From the NCBI GenBank assembly GCA_009746045.1, contig RPFO01001595.1, positions 42,501 through 102,500 on the forward strand: a stretch of 60,000 bases of DNA, written 5' to 3'. A model generated the notes under the pieces. The model was not told where the DNA came from. It saw nothing but the letters and a program-made list of their open reading frames with translations, and made no database searches. Origin of the DNA: Mesostigma viride (taxonomy: Eukaryota > Streptophyta > Mesostigmatophyceae > Mesostigmatales > Mesostigmataceae). Every line of letters begins with the position of its first letter. Position 1 is the stretch's first letter. A program made the position numbers and the translations under genes. Below are positions 22,319-33,726 of this stretch, piece after piece.

Positions 22319-23082
22319 GTGAGCAATGCGTCGTCAGCTAACCTGTGTGTCACCAGTTAACTATCGATATCCAGCAGCCCTGCGGTGCTATGGGAGACTT
22401 ACTAGTGCTAACGAACTTACTAGCACCTTGTTAGGGATATTGTACCTAACTGTACTGCCCACAGTATATCCCAGCCTGATTCATTTCTTGTTGGATTTTT
22501 TTCTTTATGGACTGGGAATTTGATAGCTTTCATAAGCTAGATGGATTGGGCTCAAATACCTGATCAATAGTGGTGTGCCTTAGTCCTATAATTGGACATG
22601 GATGACTTGTACCCTGATCTAGCCTTGTAGCATCACGTACAGTATATGCTTGACAAGTGGCAGAATTGTTTGATTGACAAGTGGTGCCATGGCCTATGTA
22701 GTGGACAAAGGTTCGTTCCATGAGCTGACAAGTGTTTGGAAAAGGGGGGAGGACTTCTCAGCAAAACTGCCCACTCGAAGTTAGGTCCAACAGGTCTCCG
22801 TCAGACGCGGAGCTAGCTCCAAAGTCGCCCGGGCGCTAGAATTATTAAAAGGGAGTGCGCTCAAGTGATGAGTCAGAAGAAGGCGCCAGAAAATTAGAAC
22901 CAGAGTGCGCTCCGAAATTCGAGCCGGCACCTGGTTTTCAGGAAAGGTGCGCACTCACGTAGCTAATGGGGATCGGTCAGCGTTTCGTTTCGGTTGTGCT
23001 GTTTAAGGCCCTCGGCCACTACAGACATCTCTGTCGGTCATGCTCGACGTGGGATCCACCTCCAACAACAACCACTGCTTAT
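22319..23082. other. LRR intron, nothing recognised
   Basis: No exon-like LRR block is present. Around 22855-22970 there are GTGCGCTC and GTGCGCACTC motifs similar to those at 25720-25810 on the other side of element A4. I could not assign these to a repeat family. Confidence 0.4.
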
Positions 23083-23086
23083 GTAA

Positions 23087-25543
23087 CCCCTAAATGGGCC
23101 GAGATCCGGCGGATAAATTGGCTGTGACTTCACAATTATGCAAACCAAATGCCATCCAACCTACCCATATCCAATTGCTGTCCTTGGGGGCCAAGCATGT
23201 CCATGAGTTGCCCTAAGGGTTGATATATCACAACCCCACATATCTGCAGGGTAGGCCATAGAAAACTACCGTCAAAGTCAGGGGGTGCAAGACGCGCGTT
23301 TTCATTCTTGGTAGATTGTGCATTTTGAATTATGTAATAAGACCTGGGCACCTACCACTTCAGGAATGATAAACAATTAGTTGCTGAACAGTTTGAGCCA
23401 TTGGGTTCATCATTTGGGTGGGTATACACCGTCCGCATTGGAAGTTTTAAATAAATAATTAGCTTCTGGAAAATGTTCTGGCTGAAAACCATAAAAAAAA
23501 CAAAAGAAAATTAATTAATTAACTCCGGGGGCTGAGGACTGGACTCAACAAACAAACAAACAAAATTAATTAATTAACTCATGTGGGCACGGGGTCGTCG
23601 CCCTGTGAGAAAACAAACAAACACTTATATAATATCAAGTACATAAAACCTTCGAAAATACCTTGGACAGGCGGGGAACATGAAATATCGTGAAAATCGA
23701 AAAAAAACCGCGAGACGCAGGCCGAGCGCGGGGTGAGGCGCGAACCAAGTGAACCGCTTTTGCATCCAGCAATCCACGCTCTACTGCCTCGGCAGGGCAC
23801 GTCGGTCGGTACTCAGTAGAGGCTGAGGCCTGAGCGTGTCTACAGATGTACATGTAAGATGTACTACTCATGTGCGATACTTATGGGCCTTGAGCAATTA
23901 AATAGGGTATCACTGACCTGAGACCTCCACTGACTAAAGCCTGTGGCCGCCGAAAGGGGGGCCGCCGGGCCGGGTTGGGGACGGCGTGTACCATATCTAC
24001 CAAACAAACAAAAGAAATTTAATTAAATAAGTACCCACGTGCCTTGAACAGCTGCAGGACAAACAAACAAACAAAAGGTTTTAATTAAATAATAAAAACC
24101 CGGGACTCTAACTGGCTCCCCAACAAACAATCCAGGGTTATTCGTAATGCAAATACGGCAAAAATTGACCCATAATAACAAACTTCCAATGCGGACGGTG
24201 TACCAGTAGTTACACACCCAGTACAGCCCATAGGGGTACCGTTGGTCAAAAGCAACCAAGGGGGTAGGGGTGGGCATACTACCTACTAATATGGCCACCA
24301 ACCATGCCATACAATACATTTCCCTTCCACAATGATGGGGAAACATAACTGCATCATCACACTGCCCTTACATGGCACCTATGTGCAGCTTCCACCTTGT
24401 TCATGCATGCAGGTAACGTGGTACGGATACCCTACGCAAGGCAAGCATTCTAGGAGGCAGCCACCAACAAACTAGTGATGTTAAGCCTATTTCAGCTTGC
24501 CCTAGCAAGGATAAACTAGGCCTACGCTTCTATAGCTTGCCAGGTGATGGCCAGCAGACCTGGTGGCACATGCTGACAGTGGGAAGCTTTTGCTCACCAC
24601 TTACATGCTTGATGATGCCACAGAGACCAGCCAACTGCCTCAACCTCATGCAATATGTGTGTAGGAAATGTTAAACAAACATATATGGAGGTATTGAAAT
24701 CCATACAGCCTCTAAAACTTATCACCATCACACTATGGCAGGTCAACTGACTGAGGGAAGCATCTAAGAATGGTGTTTTAGAAAGGGGCGAGGCCAGGGT
24801 CAAGAAAGAGCATGAATAGTGCAAAAAGAATGTGCTACACAAGCTAGAACTTACATATACATGTCAAACATCGATAGGAACACGATGCTTCAGCTTTACA
24901 TGCATTACATTTTGTACCTGGCATGGCTGGCGTTACCTTGCCCCAGGCGGTGGCCGCAAAATGGGGCATTGCGGCACACCAAAGTTGTGCAGCATGGTCG
25001 CTCGATTCGGGGATTTCTGGCCACCCTTGCACGTTTACGACTACAACTCATCATTTAAAATACGCTGTAAAGGTATTGCTGTCAACATTTCTATCGTCCG
25101 GCCTGATCGCAGTTTTTTCCAGCAAGAACGCTGCCGACACCTATCAAATGGCATTCCCGCGAACCAAAAAATTGGCCTGTATGGTCTTTAGGACGTATAA
25201 AAACAATTTCCTAAGTTTGGCTAGAAAATTTGAACGAAAACGTAAATGCCATGCGTGGGCGCAAGCCGCCATGGCCAGGTCGTCGTTTTCCGGAGTGCAC
25301 GTTGTACGTGAAAAAGTACCGTGACCCCTTGTACTTTGACCGGCCAGAACACCTCTATAACTTTGTCAGAAGTATGCAAACCCTAGTATCATGCTGTGAG
25401 GAAACTTATAAACTTTCGATCTTCTCAGCTAAACGTTTCCTAATGCTCACTATTTTTCGCTGCATTTGGTCGTCGAGAAGGGGCCGATGCATCGACTCTA
25501 ACTCGATTTTTGGCGGAAAATTGGCCGCAAGACCATTTAGGGG
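23087..25543 (+). mobile_element. TTAA element family A, copy A4, interrupted by a TA-flanked element
   Basis: The termini CCCCTAAATGG (left) and CCATTTAGGGG (right) bound the copy. The right flank is TTAA (25544-25547). The left flank is GTAA, a probable mutation of TTAA. The family A sequence is broken at 23426 and resumes at 24201; between these is the 774-bp CACCGTCCGCAT element. Removing that element with one TA restores GGGTATACCAGTAG, as in the other A copies. Confidence 0.85.
23427..24200. mobile_element. 774-bp TA-flanked inverted-repeat element (CACCGTCCGCAT family)
   Basis: The perfect 21-bp inverted termini begin CACCGTCCGCATTGGAAG and are flanked by TA at 23425-23426 and 24201-24202. 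The interior contains repeated AAACAAACAAACAAA and TTAATTAA tracts at both sides (about 23500-23625 and 24000-24095) and a GC-richer centre. No transposase ORF, so it is non-autonomous. It is nested in element A4, which shows the order of events. Confidence 0.9.
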
Positions 25544-25716
25544 TTAAGGGAAACTGAGTTGAATAGTTACTTACAGTCCATAAGTTATATGACACATGGC
25601 GAAACTGGGAATGAGCTAGGTGGCGTCAGTTACAAGTCCTGACTGTGCCGACAACATCCCATAGCGTATAGTGCCACGTATCACACATCCTGCGTGCACT
25701 CCGTTTTGCCCCGACA

Positions 25717-25833
25717 GACCCATTTCGGAAAAGGGGTGCACTCAGCCATTTTTCGCTTTGGCTGGTGACAGACGGCGCTGGACGGCAAAAAAAGGTGTGC
25801 GCTCAAGTTCCGAAATGGGTCCTCCCCCCTGTT
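25717..25833. repeat. Short inverted repeat GACCCATTTCGGAA
   Basis: GACCCATTTCGGAA at about 25717 and TTCCGAAATGGGTC at about 25817 enclose some 85 bp. This may be a very small MITE or a structured RNA segment; the evidence is limited to the inverted arms. Confidence 0.5.
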
Positions 25834-25846
25834 GGAAGCTCATGAT

Positions 25847-26506
25847 TGTAACAGAATGAAATGGTGGTCTCTGCTCCACTAAATGCACAGATCTTTTACC
25901 TCCCGTCATTCAAGACAGAACGGACTTATCAAACCCCAAGAGACAGGGGAGATTCCTAGCACTCTCCAGGAATCGTCGGAGAGTCGGGCGTCTCTCTGCT
26001 TGTTCATACAGACACAAGACTTCCTGTCTATCAGATATGGCTGTCCAATAACAGGGCCTGAAGTGAGCATGTTTGGTTATTAGAAATAACTTCACATTAT
26101 TGGGGGTATCCACCTGATGGCTATGGTGACAAACTGGCAAAGCTTACATGTCTCCGCCGACACAGAGGAGTCCAACGCAATCCTACATGTCTCAGCCAAT
26201 CAGAACACAGATGAACCGGTAAGGTTCTCTCTCTATATGCCTTACACCCCTAACTTAAGAACGATACTAACTGACATCAGTCAGATTACACATAGATTCC
26301 AAGGTACTGTCCAGTACCGTCCAGGGCCCAACACAAAGGACCATCAAAAGGGCACTCCGCATATAAGTCCCAAAAAGTCAAGTCAGGCCAGAAATCATAA
26401 CACTTTGGCCGTACAAAGGACTCAGCCATTTACACTGAACGCTGAACTACAAGTTCGCGTCCACTTGGATGTAACAGTATACACACTGTCAGAAAATACT
26501 GTTACA
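25847..26506 (-). repeat. LTR (3' LTR by orientation), 660 bp
   Basis: TG...CA ends with 8-bp inverted termini TGTAACAG/CTGTTACA. It is nearly identical to the 31794 copy, apart from scattered substitutions and lack of a 72-bp insertion present there. Confidence 0.9.
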
Positions 26507-27054
26507 TTCCTCCCCCCAAGAACAGAGCTACCAGCTCTGCCAAACAGACCAGTCGCATGACTGCCAACATCCCCACAGGCCTCGATTCTCCGCCAACACG
26601 GCATCATTTGACCCTGCAAGGATCAATGGGAGGAGTCTGCAATAGGAGTCTATGGACAAAGGAAATGGTCTGCAAATCACAGGCTGGCCGCGTGACCCAG
26701 TTATCCCTCCAGGCCTAAGTCTCGACCACAAAGGCGTCATCAACCCTCTTGGGAACTGAGTTCATGGGCAAGACTCACAGCCTGAACACATAACACACAA
26801 CCTATTTGGGGAGGAAGTCACACTACCACCAAACTCAAAACCACGGAAATCACACAAAATAAAACCCAAAACTTAAAAATCAACTAATGTCTTCTCCTGG
26901 GACTCCAGCCAGAGAAAAGACTAACTGGTACTGGGCTCATCCTGCAACTCATGACAGAGAAAAGACCCTAGTACTATCCAAGTACAATGTCATCACAACG
27001 GGTATTGAACAAGGCATGTGAAAGGAACAACCGCCTTCCAACTGAAGACTCAAC

Positions 27055-27175
27055 AAGTCTGAAAACAGGACTGGAGCTGGAACTGGAACGGGGACGGGAA
27101 CTGGAACGGGAACTGGAACTGGAACTGGAAATAGCAACTGGAAGCAGATATCGAATTGGAAAAATTACTGGAACT
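27055..27175. repeat. GGAACTGGAACTGG-type microsatellite
   Basis: Imperfect 6-bp GAACTG/GAACGG repeats, over which ORFs with Glu/Leu or Pro/Val/Ser repeats appear in several frames. These ORFs are artefacts of the repeat. Confidence 0.85.
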
Positions 27176-27487
27176 GGATCTGCTGAAACCGAAAGTGTCT
27201 TCCGAAGAAAGGCAAGCATGGCCTCAAAAGACACACAAGCAGAGAATGAGGAACCACAGTGTTGAGAGGGCTCACTCAGGGAATCCGCCATGCCCATCAC
27301 CGTAAGCATCATAACAGATTCTCTCTGCCTATCCCACTAGCAACAAAGACTGTGCCATATCTGCACATCCCAATTACTGGATCCATAGAAGGTACACTGT
27401 AGGTATGTAGACTGCACCAAGTCCACGCGTCCAAGACAAGGTCTCCCACAACTGGATCAGAGCAAGCACGTAGTAAAAACTGATCTC

Positions 27488-27615
27488 CAAAATCTGGCTA
27501 CCCCAGATTCTCCAACCCATCCAAATCTGGAAACTCCAGATTCTCCATCCCATGCAAATCTGGCCACTCCAGATTCTCAGGTCCACATATTCGATTTCTC
27601 AGGTCCACATATTCG
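27488..27615. repeat. Short tandem repeats in the LTR element interior
   Basis: Units with CCAGATTCTCCAACCCATCC / CAAATCTGG recur about every 30 bp, then CTCAGGTCCACATATTCGAT occurs twice. No coding interpretation. Confidence 0.8.
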
Positions 27616-29264
27616 ATTGCATGTCAAACACTGGATGGGCTCCAAGAAGGAAAACTGCAGCAGGAAGACTCCGGATGTCAACCACTGGAAGCATAACTTG
27701 TTGACCAAAGCATTCTGACCACAATTGTCATGTAGACCATAGGCCCAGAACTGGAAGACAGAAAATGTGTTAAGGCCCTCATTCAGGTGACCACAGCAAG
27801 GCGCCCATGAAAAAGGCGCATGTCACCAGGAGAGAATGGGATCTATGAGGTAGCAAAAGAGAAACTGAAAATCCCATGCAATCAGTTTCACAGGCAAATA
27901 ATGATGTCCATCTGCCATAGACCTCATAGATCTCCTCCCCTCGAAGACAAAACTCAGGGGGCTAGGGCGAGGGAAAGCCTGCAGCCACATCTCAACCCAC
28001 AAACAAGTGGCCCTTCATAAATGAGCAAGGCACACTCATCAGTCTCTCTCAACTGGAATGGTGAGAGCAACCAACGCAGTTTCTTGGAACTACTAATTCA
28101 TCTGGCCGCCTCGGGTAAACGGGAGACAACCAGAAGGCACTGGCCAAACAGAGGTACATACTGTCTCGGAATGGTGAACTGGATACCACCAGCAGACAAA
28201 CTCGTATATATGCAAGAGCTCGAGCAAGACCCCCTTACGTCATGTACAACTGAAGGTGAGTGAGTAGGCACTCAGGGTACAGATGCCAGCACACTGTTGT
28301 ACATGTACGCAATTAAAACTCTACATATCAGAGAGGCTCTCAGACAGACATGAGAGGATACCACAAAGTCCACTCATGGGAGGCAGCAAGATAGACAAAG
28401 AAATGAACAGAGGTGAGAGGTGAGATCTTCCCAAGACAAGGATTAGCAAGCAAGGAAAGATCAGAAGGGGGTCAAGAGGACAGTGACAAGGATCAATAAC
28501 AAAGGCAAGCAATTGACAAGAAGCAGTGAGGAGTTAGAGCAACGAACGTCACCGGTAAACTCCACACTTAATGAATGCTCCTCTGCATCCCTGTTATGAT
28601 AGCCACAGAACATCCTTGACACACCCTAGCAACTCTGTTCATGATGTCCACTGCTCCAAAAGATGCACACCATTAGGCCACTCCATAGGCCTTGCGAATA
28701 CTCAAAGCTCTCATGACTGTGAGAACCGAAGAAGGTGAGTACTCTAGGTATGCACACAGTCTGTATATCTGGCGCACTGGAGTCACAGACTGCACGCGGA
28801 GAGAGAGAGAGCTTGAAAACAGGGAAGCACATTAGAAGTATGACTCCCACTGTTTCTGACCATAAGAACTCCATCAGTTGTCAGCAGACAACTAACAAGA
28901 AAGGCTTACATGCAGATAAAGCCCCAAGTGATAGAAGTCCAGGTCACTAAGGAAAAATCATCATAATTAAAACTCAGCCATGGCATACTGGCACAGCATT
29001 TATCCTCAGGCAAGCTCTAAGAAGACTGCAAACAACCAAAACCACGTGGGCATTCTGGTATATCCAACACGGGGACAGATGCTAGTGACTGCTTTTATGA
29101 CTGAAAAACAACTGTCACGCATCTATCAACCAACTGTACAGCTTTCCATAGTAAGGCAACCAGGGGCAACTGTATAGATGTCATCCATGATAAGCACAAC
29201 GTCTACACCATCCCAATGGCCACAAGAAAGATGTAAACCTGAGTGACTAACGTAAGAGTTAGGC

Positions 29265-29600
29265 ATTTTGAATCTACAGGACTTTGAATCTACAGGCAGC
29301 CTTGGCAGGGTTAGGAGAGAAGCAGACTATTTTCTCCCAACAGGCAGCCCAAAACTGGTAAAGAAGATACCGGCAGCCTTGGCAGGGTTAGAAGACAAAC
29401 AGACTAACTTCTCCCAACAGGCAGCCCTAACTAGTTTTGCAGAATATATAGGCAGCCTTAAGGCTGCCTAACCCTGCCAATTGGCAGGGTTAGGAGACAA
29501 ACAAACTAAATTCTCCCAACAGGCAACCTAAAACTAGAACTAAACAGTACAGGCAACCTTGGCAGGGTCAGGAGACAAGCAAACTGTTTCTCCCAACAGG
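29265..29600. repeat. About 65-75-bp tandem repeats (GGCAGCCTTGGCAGGGTTAG)
   Basis: Four to five diverged units combine GGCAGCCTTGGCAGGGTTAG with TTCTCCCAACAGGCAGCC. One unit is locally inverted (GGCAGCCTTAAGGCTGCC near 29452), so it can fold. They lie within the LTR element interior. Confidence 0.85.
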
Positions 29601-30180
29601 TGGCCTATAATGCTATATAATACTGTATGGCCTAAATCAGGTGACAGGGAGTGTTAGTGGCTCCCCTAGGCAGCAGGTCGTAACCAAGACACGGGGTGAC
29701 AAGAGTCAACACGTCACAGCCCACGTGTCTAGGACAAGCCAGCTGTAAAACTATGACTATAGCTGATTTCTAAAAGGCATGGCAATCAACTCACTATTGC
29801 CAACCTCATCAACGAGGTCATCAACGGCAGACGTAAAACTATGTCCTATGCAGCGAACTTGATGACCATACTCCTTATGGGACCCAGTGAACAAGCATCC
29901 GTTCTACTAAAAAAGAAGAAAAGGAAAGACTTGACACTGCCCATTACAATGTTCTCAGCAGTGAACAAAATAGCTAGTTCACACAATCAAGGTACCAATG
30001 TGTGCAAGACCAGAGAGGCATTGCAGAGATGCGCCCAATTAGGCACTGCAGAAGCATGCACTCAAAAGAGGCACCGCAGTAGCTACCTACAGCTGCAAGA
30101 TGTCTATGCAACTGAAGAGGTGCACGTCATACTATGTATAGAGTGCAGTACACTATCACATCTACAGAGGCAAGCCAAGC

Positions 30181-30573
30181 CATATAGCAATAGAGCACAC
30201 CATCTATAGACAATACAAGTGCCCGTGACTACCCAGGACAGGGGTACAATTTTCAGCCTGCACCAAGAAATAACACTTGAATGCTGGCTGACCCAAGTCC
30301 TGGTTGTATGCTAAATAAAGTACTGACTATCAAAACCATCCTGGAATGGATAGCCTTTCTATTACTAACTATCTGGCATATAGCAATAGAGCACACCATC
30401 TATAGACAATACAAGTGCCCGTGACTACCCAGGACAGGGGTACAATTTTCAGCCTGCACCAAGAAATAACACTTGAATGCTGGCTGACCCAAGTCCTGGT
30501 TGTATGCTAAATAAAGTACTGACTATCAAAACCATCCTGGAATGGATAGCCTTTCTATTACTAACTATCTGGC
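30181..30573. repeat. 196-bp tandem duplication
   Basis: The stretch starting CATATAGCAATAGAGCACAC at 30181 is repeated at 30377 with essentially no differences, inside the LTR element. It looks like a recent replication-slippage or recombination event, or an assembly duplication. Confidence 0.9.
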
Positions 30574-31793
30574 TGTGTGCTGGTACCTGCCAAAACCATG
30601 CACCAGGTGTCTGGTCAGATCCACACCCTCCCAGAAAATTTTTACAGTGGGTGAGACCCTACAATGTACCAGATACACTACTAGAGGGCAGTGACAGGCA
30701 CCAATTAAAACATGTACTCCACGCAAGCCTATGGTGAGTGCTAAAAGGTAAACTCAGACTCACACAACAATGCTAAAACAGCATCACAGGCATGGAATAA
30801 TGAAATGATGGGATCAACTAGGTTGTTCTCCTCCCACCCTACGGGGGAAGAAGCCAGCACTCCCTAACTAGGCACGCAGGTGTTAGGCACAACACCGTCA
30901 AGGAGTCAGCAGTATGACAGCACACCTTGAGAGACATGGGACTGTCACCCTTTTTACAAGCCGTGACTAGAACAGGGAAAAGACCTTCCTCCAAACTGCT
31001 TACAGGACTGGGTCTTCTCCATTCTAGCATCACGGTGGTGAGCAGAAAGAAAAATGTCTCATCCCCTAGGCATCTCTTCTGCAACCAAAAGAGATCACCA
31101 GGTGCCCACCTGCTTTTCGAGATGTTGGCCTACAAGATGCCTTTGCAACAGACGACGCTGTCGCCACAACCAGATGTCGCTGCTACAGCAAAACGTCGGC
31201 CGCTAGAGCGAAAGGTTGTTGCCGAAACATGAAGATGTTGTCACTAAAACTGGCAGATGTAGTCGTTGAAAAAGAAGGCATTGGCACGACTGGAAGAACT
31301 CGTTGCCACCATCACACTGTGTCGGCTGATTTTTGTTGTCGTGTAGAGCTCGTTGCCGTTTCAGCGGGTCGGGCAGATTGACGCAGTGTCGAATAGTCGA
31401 CAGCAGCAGAATCACTTGAGTTGGCTGGTCTGGTGCGTTAGCTTGGGCTCAGGAAAATGTGGTCTGGCTCGGCTTGTTTGGAGAACGTCCCATGCCAGAC
31501 GCATAGCCTATTCCGCAACACAGACTGCAAAAAGAAATTCGCTGCACAGTGGAGAATGCGCTCTATACAGATCAGCAGGGTTAGTGAAACCACCAAGTGA
31601 CTGGCCGCTGAGCTAGATAGAAAGCTTTCTTCGTAATGTCTCAGCCAGGACGAATAGTATCGTTCTTGTTATTCCCTCGGTAGAAAAAACGTAGGTAGGC
31701 GGAAATGGTTGACGTATACTGAAAGAGTCAGTACACGGAAACTCGTCCCATGCTTTGATAAGCCAGTTCAGAGGTGAAACCTCCGATTACCAA

Positions 31794-32525
31794 TGTAACA
31801 GAATAAAATGGTGGTCTCTGCTCCACTAAATGCACAGATCTTTTACCTCCCGTCATTCAAGACAGAACGGACTTATCAAACCCCAAGAGACAGGGGAGAT
31901 TCCTAGCACTCTCCAGGAATCGTAGAGGGTGGTGGTTTCTCGTCTAGAGGCCTTTCCTACGAGACGGTACTTACGCGGTAGAGAGCGGTGGTCCCCTTTT
32001 GGTCGGGCGTCTCTCTGCTTGTTCATACAGACACAAGACTTCCTGTCTATCAGATATGGCTGTCCAATAACAGGGCCTGAAGTGAGCATGTTTGGTTATT
32101 AGAAATAACTTCACATTATTGGGGGTATCCACCTGATGGCTATGGTGACAAACAGGCAAAGCTTACATGTCCCCGCCGACACAGAGGAGTCCAACGCAAT
32201 CCTACATGTCTCAGCCAATCAGAACACAGATGAACCGGTAAGGTTTTCTCTATATATGCTTTACACCCCTAACTTAAGAACGATACTAAATGACATCAGT
32301 CAGATTACACATAGATTCCAAGGTACTGTCCAGTACCGTCCAGGGCCCAAAACAAAGGACCATCAAAAGGGCACTCCGCATGTAAGTCCCAAAAAGTCAA
32401 GTCAGGCCAGAAATCATAACACTTTGGCCGTACAAAGGACTCAGCCATTTACACTGAACGCTGAACTACAAGTTCGCGTCCACTTGGAAGTAACAGTATA
32501 CACACTGTCAGAAAATACTGTTACA
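31794..32525 (-). repeat. LTR (5' LTR by orientation), 732 bp with 72-bp insertion
   Basis: It is the same LTR as 25847-26506, plus a local replacement of about 78 bp (31924-32001) where the other LTR has 6 bp. The inserted piece includes the inverted pair GTCTAGAGGCC / CCTACGAGAC and has no match elsewhere in the window that I noticed. Confidence 0.9.
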
Positions 32526-32708
32526 ATGATGACACCAGATGACGAGTGACAAGTGAGCTCACAAGATGACAAGTGGGTAGACTCATCGCATTACACTTTT
32601 CACTCCAAGGAGAATAGATGTGTAACTTGATTCATCATGTTATGTGGCACATAATTACAGTATGTAGACACTTGGCATCCATAGCTACTATGCCAGCTCA
32701 TGGGATCA

Positions 32709-32850
32709 TGTCTAGAATGTTCTAGGAATGTTCTAACAACAAACCAGGAATATTCCTGGAATATACTGGGAATATGCTAGGAATATATACTAGGATTTTT
32801 CTACAAGCTTGTATAATGATGTCATCCTACTTAGCCAGAAAGGTATAAAA
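32709..32850 (+). promoter_or_regulatory. Putative promoter with heat-shock-element-like array and TATA box
   Basis: AGAATGTTCTAGGAATGTTCTA (32714-32735) fits four alternating nGAAn/nTTCn modules. GGAATATTCC (about 32752) and further GGAATAT repeats follow to about 32795. A TATAAAA box lies at 32844-32850, about 110 bp downstream. This spacing resembles heat-inducible promoters. No ORF follows before the LRR exon at 33479, so it could be a remnant LTR promoter in the intron. Function is inferred from motifs only. Confidence 0.45.
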
Positions 32851-33478
32851 AGACTCTTCCCCCAAAGGCAGGTACCTCCATTCAACCTCCTATCAAGCTC
32901 TTCTCCCCCTAATCTATTTGAAATTAAGCCGATCATTCTTCCACGTAATTTGTCTTCAGCCTCACTTTCTTTTAGCAGCTCAAGGTGTGTGGGTAGCAAA
33001 GCCAATGACAACGCACTGTGTAAAACCCATCAGACTCCACTCACAATCCAAACACACTTCTAGTCTACCTGCGGTGCTGTGTAGTCACTGCATTGAAGTG
33101 CTTCTTGGATGCCATGTATTTTTGCCTGAACAGTTGTGAGCTGGGATTGGCTTCCATGCTGTGCGCACTAATTGGGTACTGCAAGTCTGGCATGACCGCA
33201 CACGAACCGTGTGGATGTGGATGTGTGCACGGCATCGTGTAGCGGTAGAGGGCGATAGTGCCTTGCCTCTTGTGCCTCGTTGTGATGTATTTTGGGGGGT
33301 TCCAGGTTGATGGCGTGAGCGCACAACAATCGCAGTGCAAGAGGTTTGCGGCTCACTGCCCGTCATCTGTCGGCTGTGCATTGATATGCTGCGACCTGGA
33401 CACTGCACACTGACTTTCCCTGTCCATGCATGTGCATTTGCCGTCATGGCCCCGCTGGTGCATGGTGTCTGCCGGCAG

Positions 33479-33550
33479 GATTATCTATACCAACTTGATC
33501 TCTGGCACCATCCCGCGTGAGCTGGGGTCTTTGACGTCCCTGCAAGACTT
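33479..33550 (+). CDS. LRR gene, 72-bp LRR exon
   Basis: It encodes IIYTNLISGTIPRELGSL followed by TSLQDL. Acceptor GCCGGCAG (ends 33478), donor GTGAGC, phase 2 on both sides. The upstream 400 bp matches the 1,046-bp array units, so it is a dispersed member of the same series, separated from unit 3 by the LTR and A4 insertions. Confidence 0.9.
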
Positions 33551-33726
33551 GTGAGCATCCCGTTATCGTGTGCTTGTTAACCTGTGCTTGCTCCAAGATC
33601 TTAAAAATCAAACCAGCCCGTGTTGTTGGCATTGAATTCCTGTTTAAGAACCACACATGCAGCGAAGCGAAGCCCTGCCCTGCCCATTTGCTCACGTCAT
33701 CCCTCTAACTGCACCAGAGATGGTTT

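Larger units (their letters stand above)
19733..22405 (+). repeat. Tandem array of about 1,046-bp units, each carrying one LRR exon
   Basis: Unit 1 (19733-20777), unit 2 (20778-21823) and a shorter unit 3 (21824 to about 22405) share the block TTCCATGTCC...GAACAG and the intron stretch through the TGTCTGCCGGCAG acceptor. Units 1 and 2 are near-identical and both contain a 450-bp inverted-repeat insertion that unit 3 lacks. The phases of insertion and duplication can therefore be ordered: insertion first, then duplication. Diverged relatives lie at 33.06-33.55, 35.5-36.1, 42.2-43.1 and 43.1-43.8 kb. Confidence 0.92.
25847..32525 (-). mobile_element. LTR retrotransposon derivative (LARD-like, no pol recognised), minus strand
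   Basis: Two long direct repeats (25847-26506 and 31794-32525) start TGTAACAG and end CTGTTACA. They are flanked by a 5-bp duplication, ATGAT (25842-25846 and 32526-32530). Orientation follows from the internal borders. Next to the left LTR, the minus strand reads a purine tract (TTGGGGGGAGGAA), a likely polypurine tract. Next to the right LTR it reads TGGTAATCGGAGGTTTCACC, which begins TGG like a tRNA primer-binding site. The 5.3-kb interior has no reverse transcriptase, integrase or protease motif on either strand and is rich in short repeats. This fits a non-autonomous large derivative. Confidence 0.85.

Noticed and set aside
23690-23830. tRNA-like/Pol III box B sequence on the minus strand (GGTTCGCGCC preceded by GTAGAGCG)
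   Set aside because: The D-arm and anticodon stem do not pair convincingly and the box A is poor. At most it is a remote tRNA-derived piece.
26987-27265. Glu/Leu repeat protein
   Set aside because: It is encoded by the GGAACTGGAACT microsatellite, is open in several frames, and lies in the non-coding interior of the LTR element.
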